A program made the translations under genes and the position numbers. Below, piece after piece: positions 16,296 to 27,433 of a stretch of DNA of 64,000 nucleotides (position 1 is its first letter; every line of letters begins with the position of its first letter). Source of the stretch: an uncultured Faecalibacterium sp. Its GTDB lineage: Bacteria; Bacillota; Clostridia; Oscillospirales; Ruminococcaceae. Where the stretch lies: the NCBI GenBank assembly GCA_934548045.1, contig CAKTEM010000001.1, positions 1 to 64,000 of the forward strand, given 5' to 3'. The notes below the pieces were generated by a model, which searched no databases, had not been told where the DNA came from, and saw only the letters and a list, made by a program, of their open reading frames with translations.

Positions 16296-17050
16296 CGGGA
16301 TTCTCCTTTGCGGAACTCGGTCGTAAAGGTCGGGTCGTAGAGCTTGCTTCGCTCGTACTGAGTGCCGAGGAAATCACCCACAACGATGAGAGCCGTCTTG
16401 GTGATACCAGCGTTCCGGGTGCTGTCCGCCAGTGTTCCAACGGTACAGCGCACGATCTTCTGCTCCGGCCAGCTGGCCTTATAGACCACCGCCGCCGGGG
16501 TCTCGGAGGTGTATGCGCCCTGCAAAAGGGCCTCCTGCACCTTATCGACAAGGCCGATGGAGAGGAAGATCACCATCGTTGCGCCGTGAGCGGCAAGGCT
16601 GGCGAGCTTTTCCTTTTCAGGAACCGGCGTCCGGCCTTCCATCCGGGTGATGATGACCGTCTGGCTCACGGTCGGCAGGGTGTACTCGGCGTTGAGTGCC
16701 GCCGCCGCACCGCAGAAGCTGGACACGCCCGGCGTATCATCGTAGGAAATTCCGTCAGCGTCCAGCACATCCATCTGCTCCCGGATTGCTCCGTACAGAC
16801 AGGGATCGCCGGTGTGGAGACGAACCGTGGTCTTGCCCTCGGCTTCCATCTGCCTCATGACGTCAAGCACCTGTTCCAGCGTCATTTCCGCGCTGTTGTA
16901 GATGGCACAGCCGGGTTTTGCCAAACCCAGCAACGCCGGGTTGACGAGACTGCCTGCATAAATGATGCAGTCCGCCTCCTGCAAAAGTGCTGCGCCGCGC
17001 TGGGTGATAAGGTCGGGCGCACCCGGTCCGGCTCCGACAAAATGTACCAT
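16292..17050 (-). CDS. cbiF: Cobalt-precorrin-4 C11-methyltransferase CbiF
   Basis: A 252-residue tetrapyrrole methylase adding the C-11 methyl group. It starts VHFVGAGPGAPDLITQRG. The SAM-binding loop is RLHTGDPCLYGAIREQMD. The substrate region is DDTPGVSSFCGAAAALNAEY followed by QTVIITRMEGRTPVPEKE, all typical of CbiF/CobM. Four bases separate it from the cbiL stop upstream. Confidence 0.95.
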   Translation of the reverse strand: MVHFVGAGPGAPDLITQRGAALLQEADCIIYAGSLVNPALLGLAKPGCAIYNSAEMTLEQVLDVMRQMEAEGKTTVRLHTGDPCLYGAIREQMDVLDADGISYDDTPGVSSFCGAAAALNAEYTLPTVSQTVIITRMEGRTPVPEKEKLASLAAHGATMVIFLSIGLVDKVQEALLQGAYTSETPAAVVYKASWPEQKIVRCTVGTLADSTRNAGITKTALIVVGDFLGTQYERSKLYDPTFTTEFRKGESR

Positions 17051-17054
17051 AAAA

Positions 17055-17759
17055 TCACTCCTTTACTAACAGGGTGGCAAAATAGCTTGTGGCTTCTTCT
17101 GGGCGAGCCGCCGAAAGGTCCGGATAAACGACCTCATCCGGCAAGCCGCAGTTGCACACAAGGCCGCTGACCGATCGTTTGTCCTTCTTTTCCAGAACAT
17201 CCAGCAGTGCAGGCAGCTGACGTCCGGTTTTCATCAGAACTTTGCTGCCCGGCATGTCCAAAATTCTATCCGCCCAGCTGCCGGGTGCAATCGTCAGCGG
17301 CACACCCATTCCACCGGTCAAAGGACGGTTCAGCCGTGCCGCCGCCGCGCAAAAGCTGGGAACGCCAGCCGCCATTGCCGTGGAATAACCCTTGGCCTGC
17401 AAAATTTCCTGCAAATAGCCGAAGGTCGCATAGATGGACACATCGCCAAGATTGAGCATCGCAACATCCTGCCCGGCATCCAGATAGGGCTGAACCGCCT
17501 GCGCCGCCTTTTCATGTGCCGTTGTCAGCACAGCCTTATCCCGGCTCATCGGGAACAAAAGCGGAACGATGGTCTTGTTTTCCAGTTCGCTTCCCATCGC
17601 ATTACGCGCAATATCCAAGGCCAGCATCTGACCGGAAGCCGTCTGCGGTGCCGCCAAAACCGGGCATTGCCGGAGCAGGCGCACGGCCTGCAGGGTCATC
17701 AGCTCCGGGTCGCCGGGGCCAACGCTGACACCATAAAAAGTTCCTTTTATCGAGTCCAT
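17055..17759 (-). CDS. cbiL: Cobalt-precorrin-2 C20-methyltransferase CbiL
   Basis: A 234-residue tetrapyrrole methylase and the first methyltransferase after cobalt insertion. Landmarks are GTFYGVSVGPGDPELMTLQAV at the N terminus (given loosely), MLNLGDVSIYATFGYLQEIL, and AGVPSFCAAAARLNRPL. The ATG at 17759 is used because it begins the conserved region; it overlaps the 3' end of the upstream ATPase-cbiD gene by 13 bases. Confidence 0.94.
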   Translation of the reverse strand: MDSIKGTFYGVSVGPGDPELMTLQAVRLLRQCPVLAAPQTASGQMLALDIARNAMGSELENKTIVPLLFPMSRDKAVLTTAHEKAAQAVQPYLDAGQDVAMLNLGDVSIYATFGYLQEILQAKGYSTAMAAGVPSFCAAAARLNRPLTGGMGVPLTIAPGSWADRILDMPGSKVLMKTGRQLPALLDVLEKKDKRSVSGLVCNCGLPDEVVYPDLSAARPEEATSYFATLLVKE

Positions 17760-19675
17760 TTGTCGATCAACTCCTTTGCGGCTTCGGTCTGCCCCAGTGG
17801 GCCATGCTGGTTCGAGAACAGCACCGCACCGATTTGAAAGCTGTCCGCCGCGCGCCGTTCCAGATGGAGCTGGATTGCCGCCAGCAGGCTTTTCAGCACC
17901 GGCTCCCGAAGGTTCGCCCCATCCAGAATTTCCAGACAGGCGTCGGTGGTCGCCGCGTTCATCAGGTCGGTGCAGACTTCCCGGCTTGCACCACAAAGGG
18001 CGGCATGGGTACAGAACAACTCTGTCCGGCAGTCGGCGGTGTGCGAGTGGGTGTTCATGATGCCGCCGGCCAGCTTGACGAGCTTGCCGACGTGGCCGAC
18101 CAGCAGAACCTCTTCAAATTTTGCCGTCGCCGCCATATCCAGCGTATCACCGATGAAGTTCGAGGTCTTCACGACCGGGATCTTCGCAAACTCCGGATAC
18201 GTCTCGTGCAGATAATCCAGCCCATAGTTGCCCGGTGCCAGGATCAGCCGCCGGGGTGTTCCGGCACGCAGAGATGCCTGATTCATTTCCAGCTGGATGG
18301 TGTCCAGAATCGCCTGCTGGCTCATCGGCTCAACGATGCCGCTGGTTCCGAGGACGGACAGGCCGCCCTCGACCCCGATATGCGGATTGAAGGTTCGCTT
18401 GGCGACCTCTTCACCGCCCTCGATGGAGATCGTCACCGCAAAGCCGCCCGGATAGACAGCGTTCTCCGCTTCCCGGTGGAGTGCTTCAGCGATCATCTGG
18501 CGCGGCACATGGTTGATGGCCGCTTCGCCCACCGGCTGGTCGAGGCCCGGCTTTGTCACCTTGCCTACACCTTTGCCGCCGGAGATATGAATCTCCGTTG
18601 TATCGGGCAGAAGTTCGACCATTGCAATGACCGGCAGACCGGTCGTCACATCCACATCGTCGCCGCCATCTTTTTCGATGGCACACTCGGCACCCGTCGC
18701 AGTCTTCCGGCAGAACAGCGGCGCGACCTCGACGACGATGCCCTTCGGGGTGCGCAGAGCGACACTTTCAGGTATCTTCCCGGTCAACAGCAGTCGTGCC
18801 GCGCCTGCCGCACCCAACGCCGCACAGGTTCCTGTGGTATAGCCACAGCGCAGAAGCTTCTGACCGCTCCGGACATAATGCTCAAATTTGGGCTTTTCGG
18901 GCTTTGGTTTGCCGAAAACAGCCTCGTACTGTTCTTCGCTCAGGCCATAGAGTGTCCGGATGTTCTCCGGTGCAAAAGCCTTTTTCGGGGTCATCACTTC
19001 TGAGACGCCCTGCGGCGAGACACAGATGACCGCGTCCGAGATTTTTTCCGCCATGTCCAGCTCGTGCAGGCTCAAAATCACCGCAAGCTGCTGCTCATGC
19101 GCCAACTTTTGCAGGATACTCAACAGCTCGATTTTGCCTTTCACATCCAGAAACGACGTTGGTTCGTCCAGTAAGATCACTTCCGGCTGCTGACAGACCG
19201 CTCGCGCCAGCAGAACGCGCTGACGCTGGCCGTCACTGATACAGTTGAAATCCCTGCTCGCCAGCGACGCCGCGCCCACCAGCTCGAGGGCGGAAGTTAC
19301 CTGCTTCCGGTCTTCCTCGGACAGGATGCCCAACCGCCCGGTGTAGGGGATGCGGCCGGCCGAGACGAACTCGAAACAGGTCGTCAGCTCCATCCGCCGG
19401 GTGTGCGGAAGCATCAACGCCATTTTTTTCGCCCGTGCCGTGCCGGAATAGCTCGTCAGGCTCTGCCCTTCCAGTAGGACTGCGCCGCCCAGCGGAGAGA
19501 GCTGTCCGGCCAGCGTTTTGAGCAGGGTCGATTTGCCTGCGCCATTCGGGCCGATGAGGGTCAGGATCTCGCCCTTCCGGACGCCCAGCGTGATTTTTTC
19601 CGCCAGCGGTGTTTTGCCGTAGCCGATGGCAAGCTCCTGCGTCTCACACAAAAAATCGCTCATGTTATCGCTCAC
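17747..19675 (-). CDS. cbiD: Fusion: FecE/BtuD-type ABC ATPase joined to cobalt-precorrin-5B C1-methyltransferase CbiD
   Basis: A 642-residue single open frame. Residues about 5-270 are an iron/B12-importer ATPase: Walker A GPNGAGKSTLLKTLAG, signature NCISDGQRQRVLLARAV, Walker B EVILLDEPTSFLD, and the H-loop LSLHELD. After a short linker (GKPKPEKPKFEHY) residues about 290-642 are CbiD: LRCGYTTGTCAALGAAGAAR, HISGGKGVGKVTKPGL, SVLGTSGIVEPMSQQA and GNYGLDYL. Start GTG 19675 is seven bases after AGGAGG and overlaps the permease stop; ATG 19663 is an alternative. The permease and binding protein lie directly upstream, so the ATPase half should power that importer while the other half works in ring methylation. 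Confidence 0.93.
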   Translation of the reverse strand: MSDNMSDFLCETQELAIGYGKTPLAEKITLGVRKGEILTLIGPNGAGKSTLLKTLAGQLSPLGGAVLLEGQSLTSYSGTARAKKMALMLPHTRRMELTTCFEFVSAGRIPYTGRLGILSEEDRKQVTSALELVGAASLASRDFNCISDGQRQRVLLARAVCQQPEVILLDEPTSFLDVKGKIELLSILQKLAHEQQLAVILSLHELDMAEKISDAVICVSPQGVSEVMTPKKAFAPENIRTLYGLSEEQYEAVFGKPKPEKPKFEHYVRSGQKLLRCGYTTGTCAALGAAGAARLLLTGKIPESVALRTPKGIVVEVAPLFCRKTATGAECAIEKDGGDDVDVTTGLPVIAMVELLPDTTEIHISGGKGVGKVTKPGLDQPVGEAAINHVPRQMIAEALHREAENAVYPGGFAVTISIEGGEEVAKRTFNPHIGVEGGLSVLGTSGIVEPMSQQAILDTIQLEMNQASLRAGTPRRLILAPGNYGLDYLHETYPEFAKIPVVKTSNFIGDTLDMAATAKFEEVLLVGHVGKLVKLAGGIMNTHSHTADCRTELFCTHAALCGASREVCTDLMNAATTDACLEILDGANLREPVLKSLLAAIQLHLERRAADSFQIGAVLFSNQHGPLGQTEAAKELIDKWTR

Positions 19676-20685
19676 TTTCTGGCCTCCTGACGACGAATCA
19701 GCAACCCGATGACGACCGGCGCGCCAAACACCGCCGTCACCGAACTGATGGACAATTCCGTGGGCGCGAACAAACTGCGCGCGATGAGGTCGCACAGCAG
19801 ACAGAACGCTGCGCCGCCCAGACAGCACCCGGGCAGAACGTAAAGCGGCTTTGCACTGCCGAGCAGCTGTTTCACCAGATGCGGCACCGCAATGCCCACG
19901 AAGGAGATCGGCCCGGCAAAGGCGGTCACACAGGCGGCCAGCAGGCTCGAAAGCAGCACCAATGCGTTAGAAAATTTCTTCACGTCCACACCGACACTCT
20001 TTGCATACTGCTCGCCCATCTGATAAGCTGCCATCGGCTTGGAAAGCAGGAACGCCGCTGCCAGCGCAGGCAGAACAACAACTGCCGCTGCTCGGACATT
20101 CGCCCATGTCATACCGGAAAAACTGCCCTGCGACCAGTTGTGGAGATTGACGATATTGGAATCCTGCGCAAATGCCACTACGATGTCCGTGATGGCCGAG
20201 CAGATGTATCCAATCATGACGCCGCAGATCACCAAAATGCTCATTCGTTCGACCTTTCGCGACACGACCAGCACAAAGGCCATCGACGCCAGCGCACCCA
20301 CGAACGCCGCCAGAATCAGGGTAACGGAACTCGTCAGCAGGCCGCGGTTCAAAAAGACGACCATCGTCAGAGCAACTGCCAGCTTTGCGCCGCTGGAAAT
20401 GCCCATGACGAAGGGGCCTGCGATGGGGTTCGCGAAAAAGGTCTGGAGCAGATAACCTGCCGCCGAAAGTGCCGCACCCAGCAGGACGACCATCACCGCA
20501 CGGGGCAGGCGAAGCTGTGTGATGATGCCGACGGTCAGCGCATCCTGCCCTTTTCCGGCCAGAGCTGACAGAACCGCTTTCGGGGTCAACGCAACACTGC
20601 CCCAAAAGAGGTTTGCGGCAAACAGCACCGCCAGCGCGGCGGCCAGAACGATATAAGAAATGACAAGGCGTTTTTTGCTGGTCAT
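19672..20685 (-). CDS. FecCD/BtuC-family ABC importer permease
   Basis: A 337-residue membrane protein with about ten hydrophobic helices. Family features are LRLPRAVMVVLLGAALSAAG near residues 58-77, NPIAGPFVMGISSGAKLAVAL, and the coupling region AFAGPISFVGIAVPHLVKQL toward the C terminus. It should pair with the binding lipoprotein upstream and the ATPase-CbiD fusion downstream (GTGA overlap). The family imports iron-siderophores, haem and cobalamin. The cobalamin-riboswitch-controlled operon suggests a corrinoid or tetrapyrrole precursor. A BtuC-like role is likely; the exact cargo is unknown. Confidence 0.88.
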   Translation of the reverse strand: MTSKKRLVISYIVLAAALAVLFAANLFWGSVALTPKAVLSALAGKGQDALTVGIITQLRLPRAVMVVLLGAALSAAGYLLQTFFANPIAGPFVMGISSGAKLAVALTMVVFLNRGLLTSSVTLILAAFVGALASMAFVLVVSRKVERMSILVICGVMIGYICSAITDIVVAFAQDSNIVNLHNWSQGSFSGMTWANVRAAAVVVLPALAAAFLLSKPMAAYQMGEQYAKSVGVDVKKFSNALVLLSSLLAACVTAFAGPISFVGIAVPHLVKQLLGSAKPLYVLPGCCLGGAAFCLLCDLIARSLFAPTELSISSVTAVFGAPVVIGLLIRRQEARK

Positions 20686-20694
20686 AGGTTCTCC

Positions 20695-21831
20695 TCAGGA
20701 AACTTTGATGAGAAATGTCAGACTGCTTTCGTCGGGGTCTTCTTCGGTGAATACCGTGTGCATGTCCAGAATCAAATCGGCAAGCTCCATGCTCTGCTGG
20801 AAAAAGCTCTTGTTCGTACACCAGACATTCCCGTTCTGGACAGCCTTGAAGTCCGCCAGCAGCGAGCACTTGGCGATGAGCTGTTCCCGGGTCTCCACGA
20901 TACCCTCGACAGTACTATTATAAATAAGAAAGTCGGCATCTTTCGCGCCTGCATAGAAATCTTCCAGCGGAAGATTCATGGTCGACAGGCTGTTGCCGTT
21001 GTCAGTCAGGTCGGAGAAGACATATTCGCCGCCGGCCATCTCGATCATCTGGGCGATGTAGTCGCCGCCCTTGCGGACGTTTGCCAGATTGTTGGCCGTG
21101 ATAGAGAAAAACGCCGCTGTTTTCTCGGTCGAGGGCTGGTCCATCAGCGGAGCAACACGTTCGACCTGCTCCGAAAAGACGCGTTCTGCATCCTCTTCTT
21201 TTCCCAGCAGGATGCCGACGAGCTTGATCCACTCCATCCGGGCCAGTGGGCTTTCCTCATAGCTGGAACGCTCCACCAGCACCGGGATGCCGAACCGCTC
21301 GAGCTGCTCCTTGACCTCGGGTGTGTGGTAAATCATGGTATTCTCAAATGCTAGGCCGCAGTTCGCCGCTAAGATCTGCTCGTAATCCGGCGCGCTGTAC
21401 TTGCCGGCGTAGGCGATTTTGCCCTCCTGCATGGCGGCTTTGGCTTCATCCAAATACCAGCCCTCGGCCTTTGTACCCGAAAGCGAGATACTGTCCAGCC
21501 CATCCAGCGCGATGAACAGGTCCATGATAGACGTTGACACGAGATAAATATTCTGCATCGGCTGGCGCAGAACAGTCACGCCTTCGGGCAGGTCGTCCAC
21601 CTCGGCAGCACCTTCGGGCGTCACCAGAAACTTGTCGCCCGATTCCGTGATCGTCAGCAGGGTGTAGCCGCCCTCATAGCAGTCGGCGGTGAACTGGGTC
21701 GCATATTCCAGCGGATAGCTGTGGGAAAAGACCAGACTTGCTGTATTGGCCGGGGCTGTCTTAGTATCTCCGCAGGCGGTCAGCGCAAGCGTTGTGGCAG
21801 GGAGTGCTTTCAAAAAATCGCGGCGTTTCAT
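20695..21831 (-). CDS. ABC-importer substrate-binding lipoprotein (BtuF/FecB-like)
   Basis: A 378-residue protein. MKRRDFLKALPA carries a twin-arginine pattern, followed by lipobox LTAC (Cys20), suggesting Tat-exported lipoprotein processing. The mature part has the class-III binding-protein layout: an N-terminal lobe with IALDGLDSISLSGT, a long linking helix (ARMEWIKLVGILLGKEEDAE), and a C-terminal lobe with GGDYIAQMIEMAGGEYVF. Bound ligand is probably a corrinoid or related tetrapyrrole from context. ATG 21831 is chosen over an adjacent TTG. It sits between the repeat pair and the permease gene. Confidence 0.85.
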   Translation of the reverse strand: MKRRDFLKALPATTLALTACGDTKTAPANTASLVFSHSYPLEYATQFTADCYEGGYTLLTITESGDKFLVTPEGAAEVDDLPEGVTVLRQPMQNIYLVSTSIMDLFIALDGLDSISLSGTKAEGWYLDEAKAAMQEGKIAYAGKYSAPDYEQILAANCGLAFENTMIYHTPEVKEQLERFGIPVLVERSSYEESPLARMEWIKLVGILLGKEEDAERVFSEQVERVAPLMDQPSTEKTAAFFSITANNLANVRKGGDYIAQMIEMAGGEYVFSDLTDNGNSLSTMNLPLEDFYAGAKDADFLIYNSTVEGIVETREQLIAKCSLLADFKAVQNGNVWCTNKSFFQQSMELADLILDMHTVFTEEDPDESSLTFLIKVS

Positions 21832-21842
21832 CAAAATAAAAC

Positions 21843-21966
21843 CTCTTAGTCTGCTTTGCAGACAGCTCTCCTGATAGGCGAGCCTCTGGCGAAATTATAA
21901 AACTCTACAAAATGCCAAAGCCTCTCCTACTAGGAGAGGTGGCATCACGCAGTGATGACGGAGAGG
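21843..21966. repeat. Inverted pair of double-hairpin intergenic elements
   Basis: Two copies of the element seen at 6991-7036 lie head to head. The minus-oriented copy (about 21843-21886) has arms GTCTGC/GCAGAC and GCTCTCC with GGCGAGC. The plus-oriented copy (about 21920-21966) has CCTCTCC/GGAGAGG and CATCACG/GTGATG then GGAGAGG. The second copy abuts the stop codon of the lipoprotein gene at 21967. Together they fill the gap between two operon genes and could cap or stabilise mRNA ends. Confidence 0.7.
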
Positions 21967-22821
21967 TTAATTCAGCTTAAAAGTCAGCGTGTACTCGATC
22001 TCGTGGGGCGTACTCATGGCGACGGTGTCCGCCGTGACAGACAGGGCCGTATCCAGAGCAGCGACCGGAATCTCAAAGGTAGAATTGCCCTCGGTGTTGG
22101 TCGGCAGATACTTCTCACCGTCCACGATCATATAATCGTAGTTGGGGCTGCTCCATACGATGGTCGCCGTCATCTTGCCGTCAGCCACGGTCAGAGCCGC
22201 CGGGCTCTCGACGCTTGCCTTGCCGGAGCCGCCCTCGAGGGTCACACTGCAGGTATACTCGCCGTCTTCCGGAGCTTCGGTCTCGGCCTTGGGTTCTGCG
22301 TTGCAGACACTGACGGTGTGGTCGTACCACTTGCCCTTGGTGCCGAGGATCGCCAGCGCAAAGTCCTCATCGACTGCATCCACCGGGATATCAAAGCCGT
22401 ACACCTCTTCCGAAGTGCCGTCGGAGTAGGTCACGGTGTCGGTGGTCGGGATGAGCCAATCTGCCTTGTTTGCATCGGCGTCCGCCGCGGAACCGAGGTA
22501 CAGGTTGACGATCTTCTTGGAGGCAAGGCTGACGTGGAAGGTCATTTTGCCGTCCTCGACGGTCAACGTACCGGTGCCATTGCAGGCTTCGTTGGCATGG
22601 AACATGCTGCTGTCGGTCTTGAATTCCGCCGTGTAAACGCCATCGGGCAGGGCTGCTTCGGAAGTGAATTCAGATGCGGCTTCCGAGACGGCAGAAGAAG
22701 AAACGGCCTCCGAGCTGGCAGCGGCAGAGCTTGCCGTGCTGCTGGACGCACCGCAGCCGGTCAGAGCAGCTGCCAGAAGGATGGATGCCATGGAAAGAGA
22801 AAGGAACTGTTTGCAACGCAT
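21967..22821 (-). CDS. Lipoprotein with two NEAT-like beta domains, candidate tetrapyrrole or metal carrier
   Basis: A 284-residue lipoprotein (lipobox LTGC, Cys23) with a Ser/Ala/Glu linker to about residue 58. Two similar modules follow. Module one starts LPDGVYTAEFKTDSSMFHA and has GTLTVEDGKMTFHVSLASK. Module two starts EDGEYTCSVTLEGGSGKASV and has AALTVADGKMTATIVWSSPNYDYM. The pattern of 'dG.Y', a 'V.dGKM' strand and a hydrophobic strand is reminiscent of NEAT haem-binding domains, but the usual YxxxY motif is not evident. It sits between the exported cobalt chelatase and the importer genes, so a role in handing over a cobalt-tetrapyrrole is inferred. Confidence 0.55.
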   Translation of the reverse strand: MRCKQFLSLSMASILLAAALTGCGASSSTASSAAASSEAVSSSAVSEAASEFTSEAALPDGVYTAEFKTDSSMFHANEACNGTGTLTVEDGKMTFHVSLASKKIVNLYLGSAADADANKADWLIPTTDTVTYSDGTSEEVYGFDIPVDAVDEDFALAILGTKGKWYDHTVSVCNAEPKAETEAPEDGEYTCSVTLEGGSGKASVESPAALTVADGKMTATIVWSSPNYDYMIVDGEKYLPTNTEGNSTFEIPVAALDTALSVTADTVAMSTPHEIEYTLTFKLN

Positions 22822-22909
22822 GGAAAATTACCTCAAATTTCTATAAAGTCTATAAAATCAAAAATTGCCCGAAAAGATCTCTCCCTTCGGGCAATGGGTG
22901 CGTGAAATA

Positions 22910-24148
22910 TTAGCCGTTCAGGGAATCAATGGCGGCTTTGGTGTGGTCGATGTAGATCTGCTGGATGTCAGAGATCTCGCCCAGACCAGCGATCTGGGTA
23001 TCAACGGAATCGAAGCAGGCTGCGGCCTTGAACTGGCTCAGCCAGGAATCCGCATCGTCACCGGCCATATCGTTGTTGGCGTGATCGCCAGCGACGACCA
23101 TCAGAGGACGGAGAACGACCTTGGTATAACCGGCAGCCTTGACAGCCTCGATGACATTCTCGCAGGAAGTCTCTTCCGGCTCGCCCTCGACCGTGCCGAT
23201 GAAGACATTGTCATAGCCGAGGGTCTGCATGGTGGTCTGCATCTGAGAGTAGCTCACCTTCGCGGTGTGAGAGGTGCCGTGACCCATAAAGACGAAGGCG
23301 ACCTTGTCCGCAGCGGCGGCATCCAGGCTGTCATAGCCTGCATCCTTGATTGCGGCAGCAGTGATCGCCTTTGCAACAGCTTCCTTGTCGGCGTTGATCA
23401 CGGTAGCATCTGCGCCGACCTCGCCCAGCAGGGGCTCAGCCACTGCAATAGACTCGAACTTGTCGCGGTACTGGTCGAGCATCTCGTTCATCTCGTCGTA
23501 CTCTGCGCCGTGCATCAGGTGAGTCGGCTGGACAACGAGGTTCTTGACGCCGTTTGCAACTGCGCGGTCAAGAGCCTGCTGCATGTTGTCGATCTTCTCG
23601 CCGTCACGAGCCTGCACATGGTTGATGATGATCTGCGCGGTGAAGGCACGGCGGACAGACCAGTCGGGATATGCTTCCTGCAGAGCATCCTCGATGCCCT
23701 TGATATCAGCGGCACGGCTGTCGTTGAAGGAAGTGCCAAAGCTGACGACCAGCAGTTCGTTCTCGCCGATCTCGTCCTCGTTACGGGGATCATCCTTGGA
23801 AGCATCGCCGGTGTCGCGACCGAAGTACTCGGGGTCAGCGTTCTCGCCCTCGACCAGCTCCTTCTGTGTGTCGGTCAGGGCATCCCATGCAGCCTTTGCC
23901 TCTTCGCACTGAGCGTCGGTGTTATCGTTGCGCTCCTGCACATAGATGGCGTCGATCAGGTCTGCGACGTTCTTTGCAGCCATTTCATCTGCCTCCTCAC
24001 CGCTCACTTCGCTGGCAGCCGCAGAACTTGCGGTGCTGGTGGAACTTGCAGCCGTGCTGCTGGATGCACCACAGCTGGTCATCACACCGGCGCAGAGTGC
24101 GAGGGCAGTCAGGACGGCTGCGGTCTTCTGGATGTTGCGTTTTCTCAT
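22910..24148 (-). CDS. cbiK: Exported lipoprotein form of anaerobic cobaltochelatase CbiK
   Basis: A 412-residue protein and the first gene of the operon. The N terminus is a lipoprotein signal (MTSC, Cys26) followed by a Ser/Ala/Thr linker. A helical module (about 50-95; AAWDALTDTQKELVEGEN) resembles FIVAR-type segments. The chelatase region (about 125-405) has ELLVVSFGTSFNDSR, VVQPTHLMHGAEYDE, FVFMGHGTSHTA and LMVVAGDHANNDMAGDDAD; the histidines in the last two blocks are the metal-binding positions of CbiK. It inserts cobalt into sirohydrochlorin. Extracytoplasmic CbiK is known from Desulfovibrio. Here it implies that the substrate reaches the cell surface. RBS AAAGGA precedes ATG 24148. 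Confidence 0.92.
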   Translation of the reverse strand: MRKRNIQKTAAVLTALALCAGVMTSCGASSSTAASSTSTASSAAASEVSGEEADEMAAKNVADLIDAIYVQERNDNTDAQCEEAKAAWDALTDTQKELVEGENADPEYFGRDTGDASKDDPRNEDEIGENELLVVSFGTSFNDSRAADIKGIEDALQEAYPDWSVRRAFTAQIIINHVQARDGEKIDNMQQALDRAVANGVKNLVVQPTHLMHGAEYDEMNEMLDQYRDKFESIAVAEPLLGEVGADATVINADKEAVAKAITAAAIKDAGYDSLDAAAADKVAFVFMGHGTSHTAKVSYSQMQTTMQTLGYDNVFIGTVEGEPEETSCENVIEAVKAAGYTKVVLRPLMVVAGDHANNDMAGDDADSWLSQFKAAACFDSVDTQIAGLGEISDIQQIYIDHTKAAIDSLNG

Positions 24149-24215
24149 TTTTCTTGTCCTTTCCCGTGTTTTGGATACTTGCTGAACAGAAGGGTACAGG
24201 AAAGAGAGCCAAAGG

Positions 24216-24256
24216 AAAAAGGCCCTTTTGTCTGCGAGTTGCAAAGCAAAAAGACC
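24216..24256 (-). terminator. Expression-platform terminator of the cobalamin riboswitch
   Basis: On the minus strand GGTCTTTTTG and CAAAAGGGCC pair (with G-U pairs) across a 16-base loop and are followed by TTTTT, 68 bases before the cbiK start and downstream of the aptamer. This fits transcription-termination control. Confidence 0.65.
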
Positions 24257-24317
24257 TTTCTGATTCAGGCTTTTTGGTACAACCAATTCCTCGTGATCTG
24301 GGGCGCGACGCCCCCGT

Positions 24318-24520
24318 ACCAGCAGCAGGCAGGTTTCCTGACTCAAAGCTCAACGCCTGCCGCCGCCTTCCCGGAATTTTCATTCCAGTGACCGGTGCAA
24401 AAAACACCCCTGCGGCAGGCTCCCTTATCACAGTGACGAGATCGTGTGGGATTGTCCACCCACTTCCCTTTTGACCCTCCTGCTCTGCCCGGAAGCAAAG
24501 CGAACGGCACCTGCTGTTTT
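24318..24520 (-). ncRNA. Cobalamin riboswitch controlling the cbiK-cbiC operon
   Basis: On the minus strand the RNA contains GCAGGTGCCG, the GGGAAGTGGGTGGACAATCC core, CACGATCTCGTCACTGTG, GGGAAGGCGGCAGGCG and the B12 box AGTCAGGAAACCTGCC (24328-24343), in the order expected for the class. High adenosylcobalamin should switch off the biosynthesis and uptake genes downstream through the terminator at 24216-24256. Confidence 0.93.
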
Positions 24521-24538
24521 CTATTCAGTTCGTTGGAA

Positions 24539-24567
24539 AGTATAGCACACCCCTGCAAAAAAGGCAA
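24539..24567 (-). promoter_or_regulatory. Promoter of the cobalamin operon
   Basis: Minus-strand TTGCCT and TATACT with a 17-base spacer, 20 bases upstream of the riboswitch and only a few bases past the uvrA stop codon. No terminator separates uvrA from this promoter, so uvrA transcripts may also enter the riboswitch. Confidence 0.75.
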
Positions 24568-24574
24568 GATGCGG

Positions 24575-27419
<2,845 letters not shown>

Positions 27420-27433
<14 letters not shown>

